From assembly GCF_001425835.1 (NCBI RefSeq), contig NZ_LMDP01000002.1:402827-466826 (forward strand): a DNA stretch of 64,000 nt, read 5' to 3'. Each line of letters begins with the position of its first letter. Position 1 is the stretch's first letter. Below are positions 1-6,498 of this stretch, in pieces. Position numbers and translations under genes: made by a program. The notes under the pieces are model-generated. The model was not told the DNA's origin, did not search any database, and saw only the letters and a program-made list of their open reading frames with translations. Source of the DNA: Afipia sp. Root123D2. GTDB lineage: Bacteria > Pseudomonadota > Alphaproteobacteria > Rhizobiales > Xanthobacteraceae.

Positions 1-268
1 TCTTGAACTTGTCGGACGGGATCATGGTCTGGTAGCCGCCGAGATCGGTGTTGTATTTCAGCGACTGCCACGGCAGCGGATAGTGATCGTCGCCAATGCC
101 GAGAAAGCCGCCGAAGCTGAGAACGGCGAACGACACCTTGCCGCTGAGCTTGTCGATCATCATCCGCTCGATCGAACCGATCTTCTCGCCGTCGGCGCCG
201 TACACCGCGGTGCCGTCCACCTTGTCGCTGCCGATCAGATTGTGGGTTTCCTTGATTTCAGTCGCCAT
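1..268 (-). CDS. PRC-barrel domain protein (3' end outside window)
   Basis: Reading from ATG at 268 toward position 1 gives 89 residues of a small cytoplasmic PRC-barrel protein: GSDKVDGTAVYG near the start, KIGSIERMMIDKLSGKV in the middle, then a stretch containing GGFLGIGDDHYPLPW. This is the usual PRC-barrel order. The start is set by a GGAGG sequence about ten bases upstream on the minus strand. Family members in rhizobia are stress-induced, of unclear biochemical role, and often belong to the general stress regulon. The promoter next to it fits that (separate entry). The C-terminus runs off the window edge, so total length is unknown. Confidence 0.85.
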   Translation of the reverse strand, partial: MATEIKETHNLIGSDKVDGTAVYGADGEKIGSIERMMIDKLSGKVSFAVLSFGGFLGIGDDHYPLPWQSLKYNTDLGGYQTMIPSDKFK

Positions 269-294
269 TGCATGGTCCTCCATTTCAAAGAGAC

Positions 295-319
295 AACGTG
301 CGAGGCTCGCTCATGTTCC
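295..319 (-). promoter_or_regulatory. EcfG-type (general stress sigma) promoter of the PRC-barrel gene
   Basis: On the minus strand GGAAC (319-315), a 16-base spacer and CGTT (298-295) match the alphaproteobacterial EcfG consensus GGAAC-N16/17-CGTT exactly. It lies about 27 bases upstream of the ATG at 268. The -35 box sits inside a 21-bp palindrome (312-332, TCATGTTCC-gat-GGAACATGA with flanking bases), so a second regulator could also bind here. The sigma assignment is an inference from the consensus. Confidence 0.7.
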
Positions 320-365
320 GATGGAACATGAGGAAAGACTTGCTATAGCGCAGTGTGTCGTCGGC

Positions 366-396
366 GTAGCCCGGATGGAGCGCAGCGCAATCCGGG
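366..396. repeat. REP hairpin, left copy 1
   Basis: Imperfect palindrome GTAGCCCGGAT...ATCCGGG with a GC-rich loop containing GCGCAGCGC. The same unit occurs in opposite orientation at 1004-1038 on the other side of the transposase gene. This is the arrangement expected for REP sequences served by a RAYT. Confidence 0.75.
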
Positions 397-412
397 ACGT
401 CAACAGAATCTA

Positions 413-439
413 CCTGCATTTCGCTGCGCTTCATGCAGG
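413..439. repeat. REP hairpin, left copy 2
   Basis: Second hairpin, CCTGCAT-(TTCGCTGCGCTTC)-ATGCAGG, 16 bases after the first one. The loop shares the GCTGCGCTTC core (reverse complement of the GAAGCG/GAGCGCAGC core of the neighbouring REP), so it is probably a diverged REP unit. Confidence 0.55.
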
Positions 440-456
440 CTACGGCCTACGATCCA

Positions 457-993
457 TCAATCTTCCGGCTCGCCGAAATCTCCGTCGACTGCAATGCCGT
501 TGCCACCCCAGTCGCGCGGCAAAATTCCATCCCGGATATACCGGTGCACCGACAAAAGCTTCCAATCCGCCGGCGCGGACACCAGCTTATGCTTGACCGG
601 ATTGAAGTGGATATAATTCGCGCAACGCTCGAAATCGGCATCGCTGCGAATGGTATGCTCCCAGAAGCGCCGTTGCCACAGATCGTATTCTCCACGCGCA
701 TTCTGCGACGCGGATACACCCGCTCTCACCGCGTTTCGCGTAAAGCCGCTCTTGATTCGCTTCCATCGTCCGGAGAAATTGGCATCACCCGGCGGCAGCG
801 TCCAGATCGCGTGAAGATGATCCGGCAGCACGGCAATCGCGTCGATGGTGAATGGCTGCTCGTCGCGCGCGCGGCGAAATGCTTCGCGCAGAAATCCGAC
901 ATGATCGACAAGCAATGGCGCACGCCGATTCTGTAGCGTCACCGTGAAAAAGAATGTCCCGCCCGGAACGAGATTGCGTCGATATCGAACCAT
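457..993 (-). CDS. REP-associated tyrosine transposase (RAYT, Y1/HUH type)
   Basis: 178-residue single-strand-specific HUH transposase of the Y1_Tnp / IS200-like fold. The HUH motif is visible as PDHLHAIW (His59, His61). The block WQRRFWEH (107-114) and the conserved NYIHFNPVKHKLV, which contains the presumed nucleophile Tyr127, follow in the right order. The length (about 150-220 residues) fits RAYTs, which are usually single-copy domesticated enzymes that recognise REP hairpins. REP hairpins flank it at 366-439 and 1004-1038, with no classical IS ends or target duplications. The reading frame is intact, so activity is possible. It is monocistronic. Confidence 0.88.
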   Translation of the reverse strand: MVRYRRNLVPGGTFFFTVTLQNRRAPLLVDHVGFLREAFRRARDEQPFTIDAIAVLPDHLHAIWTLPPGDANFSGRWKRIKSGFTRNAVRAGVSASQNARGEYDLWQRRFWEHTIRSDADFERCANYIHFNPVKHKLVSAPADWKLLSVHRYIRDGILPRDWGGNGIAVDGDFGEPED

Positions 994-1003
994 TGCGCGA
1001 GCC

Positions 1004-1038
1004 TACCCCGGATTACGCTTCGCTCCATCCGGGGCTAC
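1004..1038. repeat. REP hairpin, right copy (inverted)
   Basis: TACCCCGGATTACGCTTCGC followed by TCCATCCGGGGCTA is the inverted counterpart of the 366-396 unit. It lies 10 bases upstream of the RAYT start codon. Together the copies form an inverted-REP (BIME-like) frame around the transposase gene. Confidence 0.75.
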
Positions 1039-1079
1039 GTCCCTGAATCTTATTCAAAGAAACCATTATCAGCAAAATC

Positions 1080-1108
1080 TTGACATCCGCCCTTTATAGG
1101 ACTATATT
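1080..1108 (+). promoter_or_regulatory. Near-perfect sigma70 promoter facing a non-coding repeat region
   Basis: TTGACA (1080-1085), a 17-base spacer and TATATT (1103-1108) form a strong housekeeping promoter directed to the right. No convincing coding sequence follows for almost 1 kb on this strand. Transcription would enter the composite repeat at 1110-1900, so a non-coding transcript is possible. Confidence 0.6.
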
Positions 1109-1109
1109 C

Positions 1110-2059
1110 CTCTCATCCCGTCTCACTTTGAGGGGCGGCTCGCGATCGTCACAAGACGCGAGGCGGGATGCGGTGGACGCGATCGGTGCTCGATCGCCGT
1201 GACGCGCGTGACGCTCTCCGGCTTGCCGGACAAAGCTGCGCGCCGATGGCGATGACGACCACACCGGTCTCGTACGGCCCAAGGCGTGTCATCCCGGCGC
1301 ATCGGCTTGCGCCAAGAGGCAGGATGCCGCTCCCGCTAAGGCGGAGGCAGCATCCGGTAGCAGCGGAACGGTGGTGTAATCAGCACCGGCCACCGGGGGT
1401 CATCACGCAGCAAGCCGTTAAAACCATTGCGTGCGGAACGCCGGATGTTTCGGCGTAACCGTGGTGACCATGCTCGTGTGCTTTTTTACTTTGCGCACGA
1501 GGCTGCGGATGCGTTCGAGCATCCGGCGTTCCGCGCGCCCTCATTGTTCGAGGGCAGGAATGCGAGTCTGCCGGGAATGGGGGCAAGCCCCAAGCCCGGG
1601 TCACACCCCGGGCGCATTCGCGCCGCGGGATCGCGAACGTGCATCTGCTGTTTGAAAATTGAATCTGGAACGAGAGACGCGCGACGAGCGATCGTCTTGT
1701 TCGACGTCGTCCCCGCGGGGACGACCCGGAATTGGGTTGTCATCACCGGGCTTGTCCCGGTGATCCCGACAAGGCGGGCACCGTGCGTCCATAAGCGGGA
1801 TGGCCGGGTCAAGCCCGGCCATGACAGCAAGAGAGCGCCGCGCGCTCAACACACGCGAACTGTCATGCGCGGGCTCGACCCGCGCATCCATCGTTCTTCA
1901 TGAAGCCAAGGAGATGGATTGCCGGGACACATCCGGCGGAAACGACGCCTAAGCGGGATCACCGGCACCACAGGCGTGCGAAAACGACACCCTTCTTCAA
2001 ACGGCTATGGCCGGTGATGACAATAGAACAAGTGGTGACCCGTGCAGACAGGCGGCCTT
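1110..2059. repeat. Gene-free region of composite multicopy intergenic repeats
   Basis: No reading frame here resembles a protein or has a ribosome-binding site. The segment near 1115-1180 and the segment 1420-1560 resemble, from memory, sequences repeated many times between genes in Bradyrhizobium and relatives. 1435-1533 is a nested inverted repeat: outer arms GGAACGCCGGATG / CATCCGGCGTTCC (1435-1447, 1521-1533), inner arms CTCGTGTGC / GCGCACGAG (1473-1481, 1493-1501). Short palindromes follow at 1741-1770 (CACCGGGCTTGTCCCGGTG), 1800-1825 (GGCCGGGTCAAGCCCGGCC) and 1864-1889 (ATGCGCGGGCTCGACCCGCG). The last matches, inverted, the repeat at 45599-45630. Confidence 0.55.
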
Positions 2060-2362
2060 TTACGTCCCCCGGCCGCTGTCGCGCTGGGACGCGAGAAACT
2101 CGGACAGCTTCTGCGCGGTCTCCTTGGGGCCGCTCTTCGCGGCAGCCTTGCGCTTCTTCGGCGCAGGCGGTGGCGCGTTGGCAGCCTCTTCCGCCTCCTT
2201 GGCAAGCCGCAGGGCGCGCAGGCGCTCCATGTTCTTGCGAACCGCGACAGCGTCCTTGTCAAAATCCGCCAGCGCCTTGGCACCTTCAATGGCGGCGACA
2301 CGCCGCTTTTCAGTGCGCGCGAGCTGTTCGGGGCTCTGTATTTTGGTCGGGTTTTTGCTCAT
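2060..2362 (-). CDS. Small basic protein of unknown function
   Basis: 100 residues from the ATG at 2362 (MSKNPTKIQ). An upstream in-frame ATG at 2431 would add a segment without conserved look. The protein is helical and charged: an N-terminal part with EQLARTEKRRVAAIEGAKAL, then a Lys/Ala-rich tract APKKRKAAAKSG near residues 68-80. Proteins of this size and composition are annotated in Bradyrhizobium as hypothetical or as putative transcriptional regulators, but no DNA-binding fold is evident to me. It is on the same strand as the dnaJ-like gene, downstream of it by about 80 bases, so co-transcription is possible. Confidence 0.6.
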   Translation of the reverse strand: MSKNPTKIQSPEQLARTEKRRVAAIEGAKALADFDKDAVAVRKNMERLRALRLAKEAEEAANAPPPAPKKRKAAAKSGPKETAQKLSEFLASQRDSGRGT

Positions 2363-2443
2363 CCCCAATATATAGGCATTTTTGAGCAAAATGCTACCCG
2401 AACAGGGGGATAGGCCGGGGAAACTGGCCAAACGGCGCGAAAA

Positions 2444-3439
2444 TCAGCCGAGATCGCTGCGCGGATTGTAGGGCCGCGTGGTGCGCCACTTCTCCATCAG
2501 CGCTTCCAGCTCGGCGTCATGGCCGTCCGGCAGCACGATGCGGGTGGTGACGAACAGGTCCCCGGGTGTGCCCTTGCTCGGCAGCCCCTTGCCCTTGAGG
2601 CGGAAGGTGCGGCCGCTCGAGGTGTTTTTCGGGATCGACAGTTCGACCGCGCCGCCGAGCGTCGGCACCCGGACCTTGCCGCCAAGCACGGCCTCATAGA
2701 GCGTGATCGGAAGCTCGACGCGCAGATCGTTGCCGTCGATCTTGAAGAACGGATGCGGCGCGATCGTCACCGTGATCAGCACATCGCCGGGGCGATGGCC
2801 GAGCGCGGTTTCACCCTGCCCCTTCAGCCGGATCTGCTGGCCGGAGGTGACGCCCACGGGAATCTTGACGTTGAGTTCCCGGCCGGAGGGAAGGCGCACA
2901 CGCTTCTGCGCGCCCTTCGCCGCTTCTTCCAGCGACACGCTCATGGCGGCGTTGACGTCGAGATCGGCCGCGATCGGGGTGTCGTACTCGAACGTGGTGC
3001 CGCCGCCGCGCCCGCCCATGCCGGCAGGGCCGCCGGCCTGCCCGCCGAACATGCTCTTGAGGATGTCCTCGAAGCCGCCGCCGCCGAAACCGCCGGCTTC
3101 GCCGCCGGCCTGACGGAAGGTGTATTCAAAATTCTGATTGCCGCCTGCGCCGCGCGCACCGCGTGCGCCCCGCGCCCCGAACGGCGAACCGCCGCCTTCG
3201 AAGCCCTGAAAGCGCGGCTTGCCCTCGGCGTCGATCTCGCCGCGGTCGAACTGCTTGCGCTTGGTTTCGTCGCCGAGAATTTCGTTAGCCGAATTCAGCT
3301 CGGCGAAACGCGCGGCTGCCTTGGCGTCGTTCTTGTTGGCGTCGGGGTGGTGTTTCTTGGCGAGCTTGCGAAATGCGCTCTTGATCTCGGCAGCGCTTGC
3401 GCTTCGCTGCACCCCCAGGACCTCATAGGGGTCGCGCAT
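2444..3439 (-). CDS. DnaJ/CbpA-type co-chaperone
   Basis: 331 residues. An N-terminal J-domain has the HPD motif at residues 31-33 that stimulates DnaK ATPase. A Gly/Phe-rich linker (about 80-160, with many GARG and GGFGG units) and a C-terminal substrate-binding beta-sandwich region (about 170-325: VRLPSGRELNVKIPVGV, then GDVLITV, HPFFKIDGNDL) follow. The four CxxCxGxG zinc modules of true DnaJ are absent, so this is a class B (CbpA / Hsp40-type) protein. It acts in the cytoplasm with DnaK. The start ATG at 3439 has the canonical MRDPYEVLGV beginning. Confidence 0.93.
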   Translation of the reverse strand: MRDPYEVLGVQRSASAAEIKSAFRKLAKKHHPDANKNDAKAAARFAELNSANEILGDETKRKQFDRGEIDAEGKPRFQGFEGGGSPFGARGARGARGAGGNQNFEYTFRQAGGEAGGFGGGGFEDILKSMFGGQAGGPAGMGGRGGGTTFEYDTPIAADLDVNAAMSVSLEEAAKGAQKRVRLPSGRELNVKIPVGVTSGQQIRLKGQGETALGHRPGDVLITVTIAPHPFFKIDGNDLRVELPITLYEAVLGGKVRVPTLGGAVELSIPKNTSSGRTFRLKGKGLPSKGTPGDLFVTTRIVLPDGHDAELEALMEKWRTTRPYNPRSDLG

Positions 3440-3536
3440 TCGTCAGGTCTCCTTCGTGGAACTCAGTGCGGGGCTGGACAGCCCGCGCCCTTCATTTGGG
3501 GTGAACGTGGCATTTTCACAACGGCTTCTGCCGGTT

Positions 3537-4070
3537 TCAGGACCGCTTCCACGGTTTCATATCGCGGATTTCCCACGGGCCGCGGGCAGATTGGCAGGCC
3601 TTGCCCTGTAGCCAGCCCTCATTGGTACCGCGAACGTAGCTCGCCAGGAAGTCTCGGCAGGTCTTGCCGTCGTCGCTATAGGCGGTGGCCAGCGGCGTCA
3701 CCGACCCTCGCGCGCCGGTCTCCGGATTTTCCCATGGCTGGCTGACGTCCTTGCCGCCGCGTGTCAGGACATCGGACGCCGCATTACGGGCGAGCGCGAG
3801 ATCGCGGTCGGTCAGATTGGTGTCGTCGCTGACCCGGACGATGGGGGCGGAAATCGAGCCGGTGATATCGGCGGCCTCCGCCTTCTTGGTGTCGAACACC
3901 GAGCCGAGCCGGAAGCTGCAGCCGCCCGCCGCCAGCCCGAGGGCGACGATCGCAGCCGCCGTGGCAGCGCCGCGGATCGGTGATAGGCCCGCGCCCCGGT
4001 GTGCCCTATATAGGGGGCTCGGCGCGCCGCTGGCGGGCGTATGTGGACGCAACTCGGGTACTCCAGACAT
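3537..4070 (-). CDS. Outer-membrane lipoprotein of the RT0821/Lpp0805 surface protein type
   Basis: 177 residues if started at ATG 4070. A hydrophobic segment [14 protein letters not shown] ends in a lipobox with Cys about residue 50. After it come an acidic linker and a C-terminal domain with [20 protein letters not shown] and [16 protein letters not shown] elements, in which Cys and the WLQGKAC ending are typical of the RT0821/Lpp0805 surface protein family (17-kDa antigen related). Function is unknown, probably an envelope component. The n-region before the signal helix is unusually long (about 33 residues) and the start codon overlaps the divergent pdxH start, so the true start may differ. 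I found no GTG between them; a TTG occurs seven codons in. Confidence 0.65.
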   Translation of the reverse strand: MSGVPELRPHTPASGAPSPLYRAHRGAGLSPIRGAATAAAIVALGLAAGGCSFRLGSVFDTKKAEAADITGSISAPIVRVSDDTNLTDRDLALARNAASDVLTRGGKDVSQPWENPETGARGSVTPLATAYSDDGKTCRDFLASYVRGTNEGWLQGKACQSARGPWEIRDMKPWKRS

Positions 4071-4707
4071 GAACGGCCCAAGCACCATCAAAGACTCAAG
4101 TGAGTTAATTTCCGGTGATTTCACTGAAAGCCCGGAGCCTTTTGCCCTTTTTGCCGCATGGCTCGCGGAGGCGACCAAATCCGAGCCCAACGATCCCAAT
4201 GCGATGGCCCTTGCCACCGTCGATGCCGACGGCCTGCCCGACGTGCGGATGGTGCTGCTCAAGGGGTTCGATACCGACGGCTTCGTGTTCTACAGCCACA
4301 TCGCCAGCGCCAAGGGCCGGGAGTTGACCGCCAATCCCAAGGCCGCGCTTTTGTTTCACTGGAAGTCGTTGCGCCGCCAGGTCCGCGTCCGCGGCGCCGT
4401 CACTCCGGTCAGCGAGGCCGAGGCCGACGACTATTTCGCCACCCGGCCGAAACAGTCGCAACTCGGTGCATGGGCGAGCAAGCAGAGCCAGCCGCTGGAA
4501 AGCCGGATGGCGTTCGAAAAGGCGATCGCCCTCACCGCCGCCAGATATGGGCTTGGCCATGTGCCGCGCCCGCCGGGCTGGAGCGGCTGGCGCATTGCGC
4601 CGCAGGCCATCGAGTTCTGGCACGACCGGCCGTTCCGCCTTCACGATCGCATCCTGTTCGAGCGCGGCGCTGACGCCGCCTGGGGCAAGACGCGGCTTTA
4701 TCCCTGA
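4069..4707 (+). CDS. pdxH: Pyridoxamine 5'-phosphate oxidase
   Basis: 212 residues. FMN-dependent oxidation of pyridoxine/pyridoxamine 5'-phosphate to pyridoxal 5'-phosphate, the last step of PLP synthesis and salvage, in the cytoplasm. The family pattern is clear: [19 protein letters not shown], then KGRELTANP and [14 protein letters not shown] (FMN and substrate binding), [14 protein letters not shown], and the C-terminal WSGWRIAP...[13 protein letters not shown]...RLYP. Length matches the family (about 210-220). The ATG at 4069 overlaps the divergent lipoprotein start by two bases. A TATATA element at 4007-4012 could serve as its -10 box. Confidence 0.96.
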   Translation: MNGPSTIKDSSELISGDFTESPEPFALFAAWLAEATKSEPNDPNAMALATVDADGLPDVRMVLLKGFDTDGFVFYSHIASAKGRELTANPKAALLFHWKSLRRQVRVRGAVTPVSEAEADDYFATRPKQSQLGAWASKQSQPLESRMAFEKAIALTAARYGLGHVPRPPGWSGWRIAPQAIEFWHDRPFRLHDRILFERGADAAWGKTRLYP

Positions 4708-4747
4708 TCCCATTCGCGCGTTCGCGCCTGAGAGAGACATCGCCTTT

Positions 4748-5503
4748 ATGACGACTGCCCCGCCGAACACACCCCGCCGCACATTGCTGCTGACCGGCGC
4801 CAGCCGCGGCATCGGCCACGCCACGGTGATCCGTTTCTCCAGCGCCGGCTGGCGCGTCATCACCTGTTCGCGCCATCCGTTTCCCGAACAGTGCCCGTGG
4901 GACGCCGGCCCGGAGGATCATATCCAGGTCGACCTGTCCGATCTCGCTGACACCGAGCGCGCGATTCAGGAAATCCGCTCGCGGCTGGACGGTGGTGAGC
5001 TGCACGCGCTGGTCAACAACGCTGCAATCTCGCCGAAGGGCGACGGCGGCAAGCGCATGAGCACGATCGATACCGACATGGACACGTGGTCGAAAGTTTT
5101 TCGCGTCAACTTCCTTGCGCCGGTGATGCTGGCACGCGGTCTTATCAACGAATTGAAAGCCGTGAAGGGTTCGGTGGTGAACGTCACCTCGATCGCCGGA
5201 TCGCGCGTTCATCCGTTCGCCGGTTCAGCCTATGCGACGTCGAAGGCGGCGCTGGCATCATTGACCCGCGAAATGGCGCACGATTTCGGACAGGTCGGCG
5301 TACGCGTCAACGCCATCGCGCCGGGCGAGATCGATACCGCGATCCTGTCACCGGGCACCGAGAAGATCGTGCATCAGCAGATTCCGATGCGCCGGCTCGG
5401 CACACCGGACGAGGTCGCGAAGATCGTCTACGTGCTGTGCACCGAGACGTCGTCCTATGTGAACGGCGCGGAAATTCACATCAACGGCGGCCAGCACGTC
5501 TGA
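4748..5503 (+). CDS. Short-chain dehydrogenase/reductase (SDR)
   Basis: 251 residues, classical SDR. TGASRGIG (about 16-23) is the cofactor glycine motif, NNAAIS the central motif, and Tyr162/Lys166 in YATSK the catalytic pair, with Ser about 13 residues before. The C-terminal GAEIHINGGQHV is typical of the FabG-like subgroup. Substrate cannot be deduced. Start ATG at 4748 lies 40 bases after pdxH, so a two-gene transcript is plausible. The 3' end is seven bases from the convergent ku stop codon. Confidence 0.9.
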   Translation: MTTAPPNTPRRTLLLTGASRGIGHATVIRFSSAGWRVITCSRHPFPEQCPWDAGPEDHIQVDLSDLADTERAIQEIRSRLDGGELHALVNNAAISPKGDGGKRMSTIDTDMDTWSKVFRVNFLAPVMLARGLINELKAVKGSVVNVTSIAGSRVHPFAGSAYATSKAALASLTREMAHDFGQVGVRVNAIAPGEIDTAILSPGTEKIVHQQIPMRRLGTPDEVAKIVYVLCTETSSYVNGAEIHINGGQHV

Positions 5504-5510
5504 TTTTTGA

Positions 5511-6380
5511 TCAGCTTGCCTTGCGACGCGCGGTGGAGCGGCTCGATTTTTTCGTTGCCCGCGGCGGCGAACTGCGCGTCCGCCGCACCGGTGCGCGCGC
5601 CGTCTTGCCCTTCAGACTCTGCTGAAGCGCGTCCATCAGGCTGACGACATTGCTCGGCTTCTCCTCGCGCGCCGGCTCCTTGATGGTCTTGCCGGATGCC
5701 TTGCGCTTGACCAGATCCTTCAGCGCGGTCTCGTATTCGTCTTCGTATTTGTCGGGTTCGAAATGCGCGGCCTTGGTTTCGAGGATGTGCGAGGCCAGTT
5801 CGACCATATCCTTGGAGATCTTCGGATCCTTGATGTCCGAGAAGAAGTCGTCTGCGTCGCGCACCTCATAGGCATAGCGCAACGTGGTGGCGATCAGGCC
5901 CTTGCCCATCGGCTCGATGGCGACGATGTGTTCGCGGTTGGTGAGGACGATACGCGCCAGCGCGACGCGATCCTTGTCCTTCATGGCATCGCGGATCACG
6001 GCAAAAGCATCGAGCCCCGCCTTGCCATCAGGCACGATGTAATAAGGATGATCGAGATAGCGCCGGTCGATCTCGTCGCGCGGCACGAAGCTATCGATGA
6101 CGATGGTGTGATTGCTTTCGATCTGGACGGCTTCAAGTTCTTCCTTCTCGATCGGGACGTACTCACCCTTGCTGACCTCGTAGCCACGACCCTTCTGATC
6201 TTTCTCGACCACATCACCGGTCTCGGCATCCACCATCTGCTGGCGCAGCCGGTTTCCGGTCTCGCGATTGATCATGTGAAAGCGGATCTTCTCGACCGAG
6301 GTCGAGGCCGGATAGAGGGCGACGGGGCACGTCACCAACGACAGCTTCAGCGATCCCTTCCAATAGGCACGCGGCAACAT
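5511..6380 (-). CDS. ku: Non-homologous end-joining protein Ku
   Basis: 289 residues from ATG 6380 ([20 protein letters not shown], the standard bacterial Ku beginning). The Ku core follows: [30 protein letters not shown], then [13 protein letters not shown] and [19 protein letters not shown]. The C-terminal tail after about residue 245 is Lys/Arg/Ser-rich ([20 protein letters not shown]), a DNA-binding type extension common in bacterial Ku. Ku homodimers encircle broken DNA ends and recruit LigD, encoded divergently next door. The 119-120 bp region between the genes has overlapping stress-type promoters (6410-6442). Confidence 0.96.
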   Translation of the reverse strand: MLPRAYWKGSLKLSLVTCPVALYPASTSVEKIRFHMINRETGNRLRQQMVDAETGDVVEKDQKGRGYEVSKGEYVPIEKEELEAVQIESNHTIVIDSFVPRDEIDRRYLDHPYYIVPDGKAGLDAFAVIRDAMKDKDRVALARIVLTNREHIVAIEPMGKGLIATTLRYAYEVRDADDFFSDIKDPKISKDMVELASHILETKAAHFEPDKYEDEYETALKDLVKRKASGKTIKEPAREEKPSNVVSLMDALQQSLKGKTARAPVRRTRSSPPRATKKSSRSTARRKAS

Positions 6381-6409
6381 CGGACGCTCTCCTACGCATA
6401 CTCCACGAT

Positions 6410-6442
6410 GGAACTTCAACCGGGACAGACAGTTTTCGTTCC
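6410..6442. promoter_or_regulatory. Back-to-back EcfG-type promoters between ku and ligD
   Basis: Plus strand: GGAAC (6410-6414), 16 bases, AGTT (6431-6434), directed to ligD. Minus strand: GGAAC (6442-6438), 16 bases, GGTT (6421-6418), directed to ku. Both keep the -35 and the GTT core of the EcfG consensus and differ only at the first base of the -10. They overlap almost entirely, so one sigma factor could fire both genes from the same 33 bp. In Sinorhizobium some ku/ligD pairs are known members of the RpoE2 stress regulon, which supports the inference. Confidence 0.6.
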
Positions 6443-6498
6443 TGCGGCATCGTCGAACGATGTGTTCTCCTTTTATTCCCAATACGGGAAACAGATTT

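Noticed and set aside
1735..1892. CRISPR-like repeats
   Set aside because: The palindromes differ in sequence and spacing, are not identical repeats with regular spacers, and no cas genes are present.
1168..1903. Short frames inside the 1.1-2.0 kb repeat region
   Set aside because: Arg/Pro-rich, no ribosome-binding site, no family pattern; the sequence behaves like multicopy non-coding repeats often mis-annotated as hypothetical proteins.
2519..3745. A 408-codon plus-strand frame opposite dnaJ and the lipoprotein gene
   Set aside because: Spans two unrelated genes antisense and has an unnatural composition; no motif.
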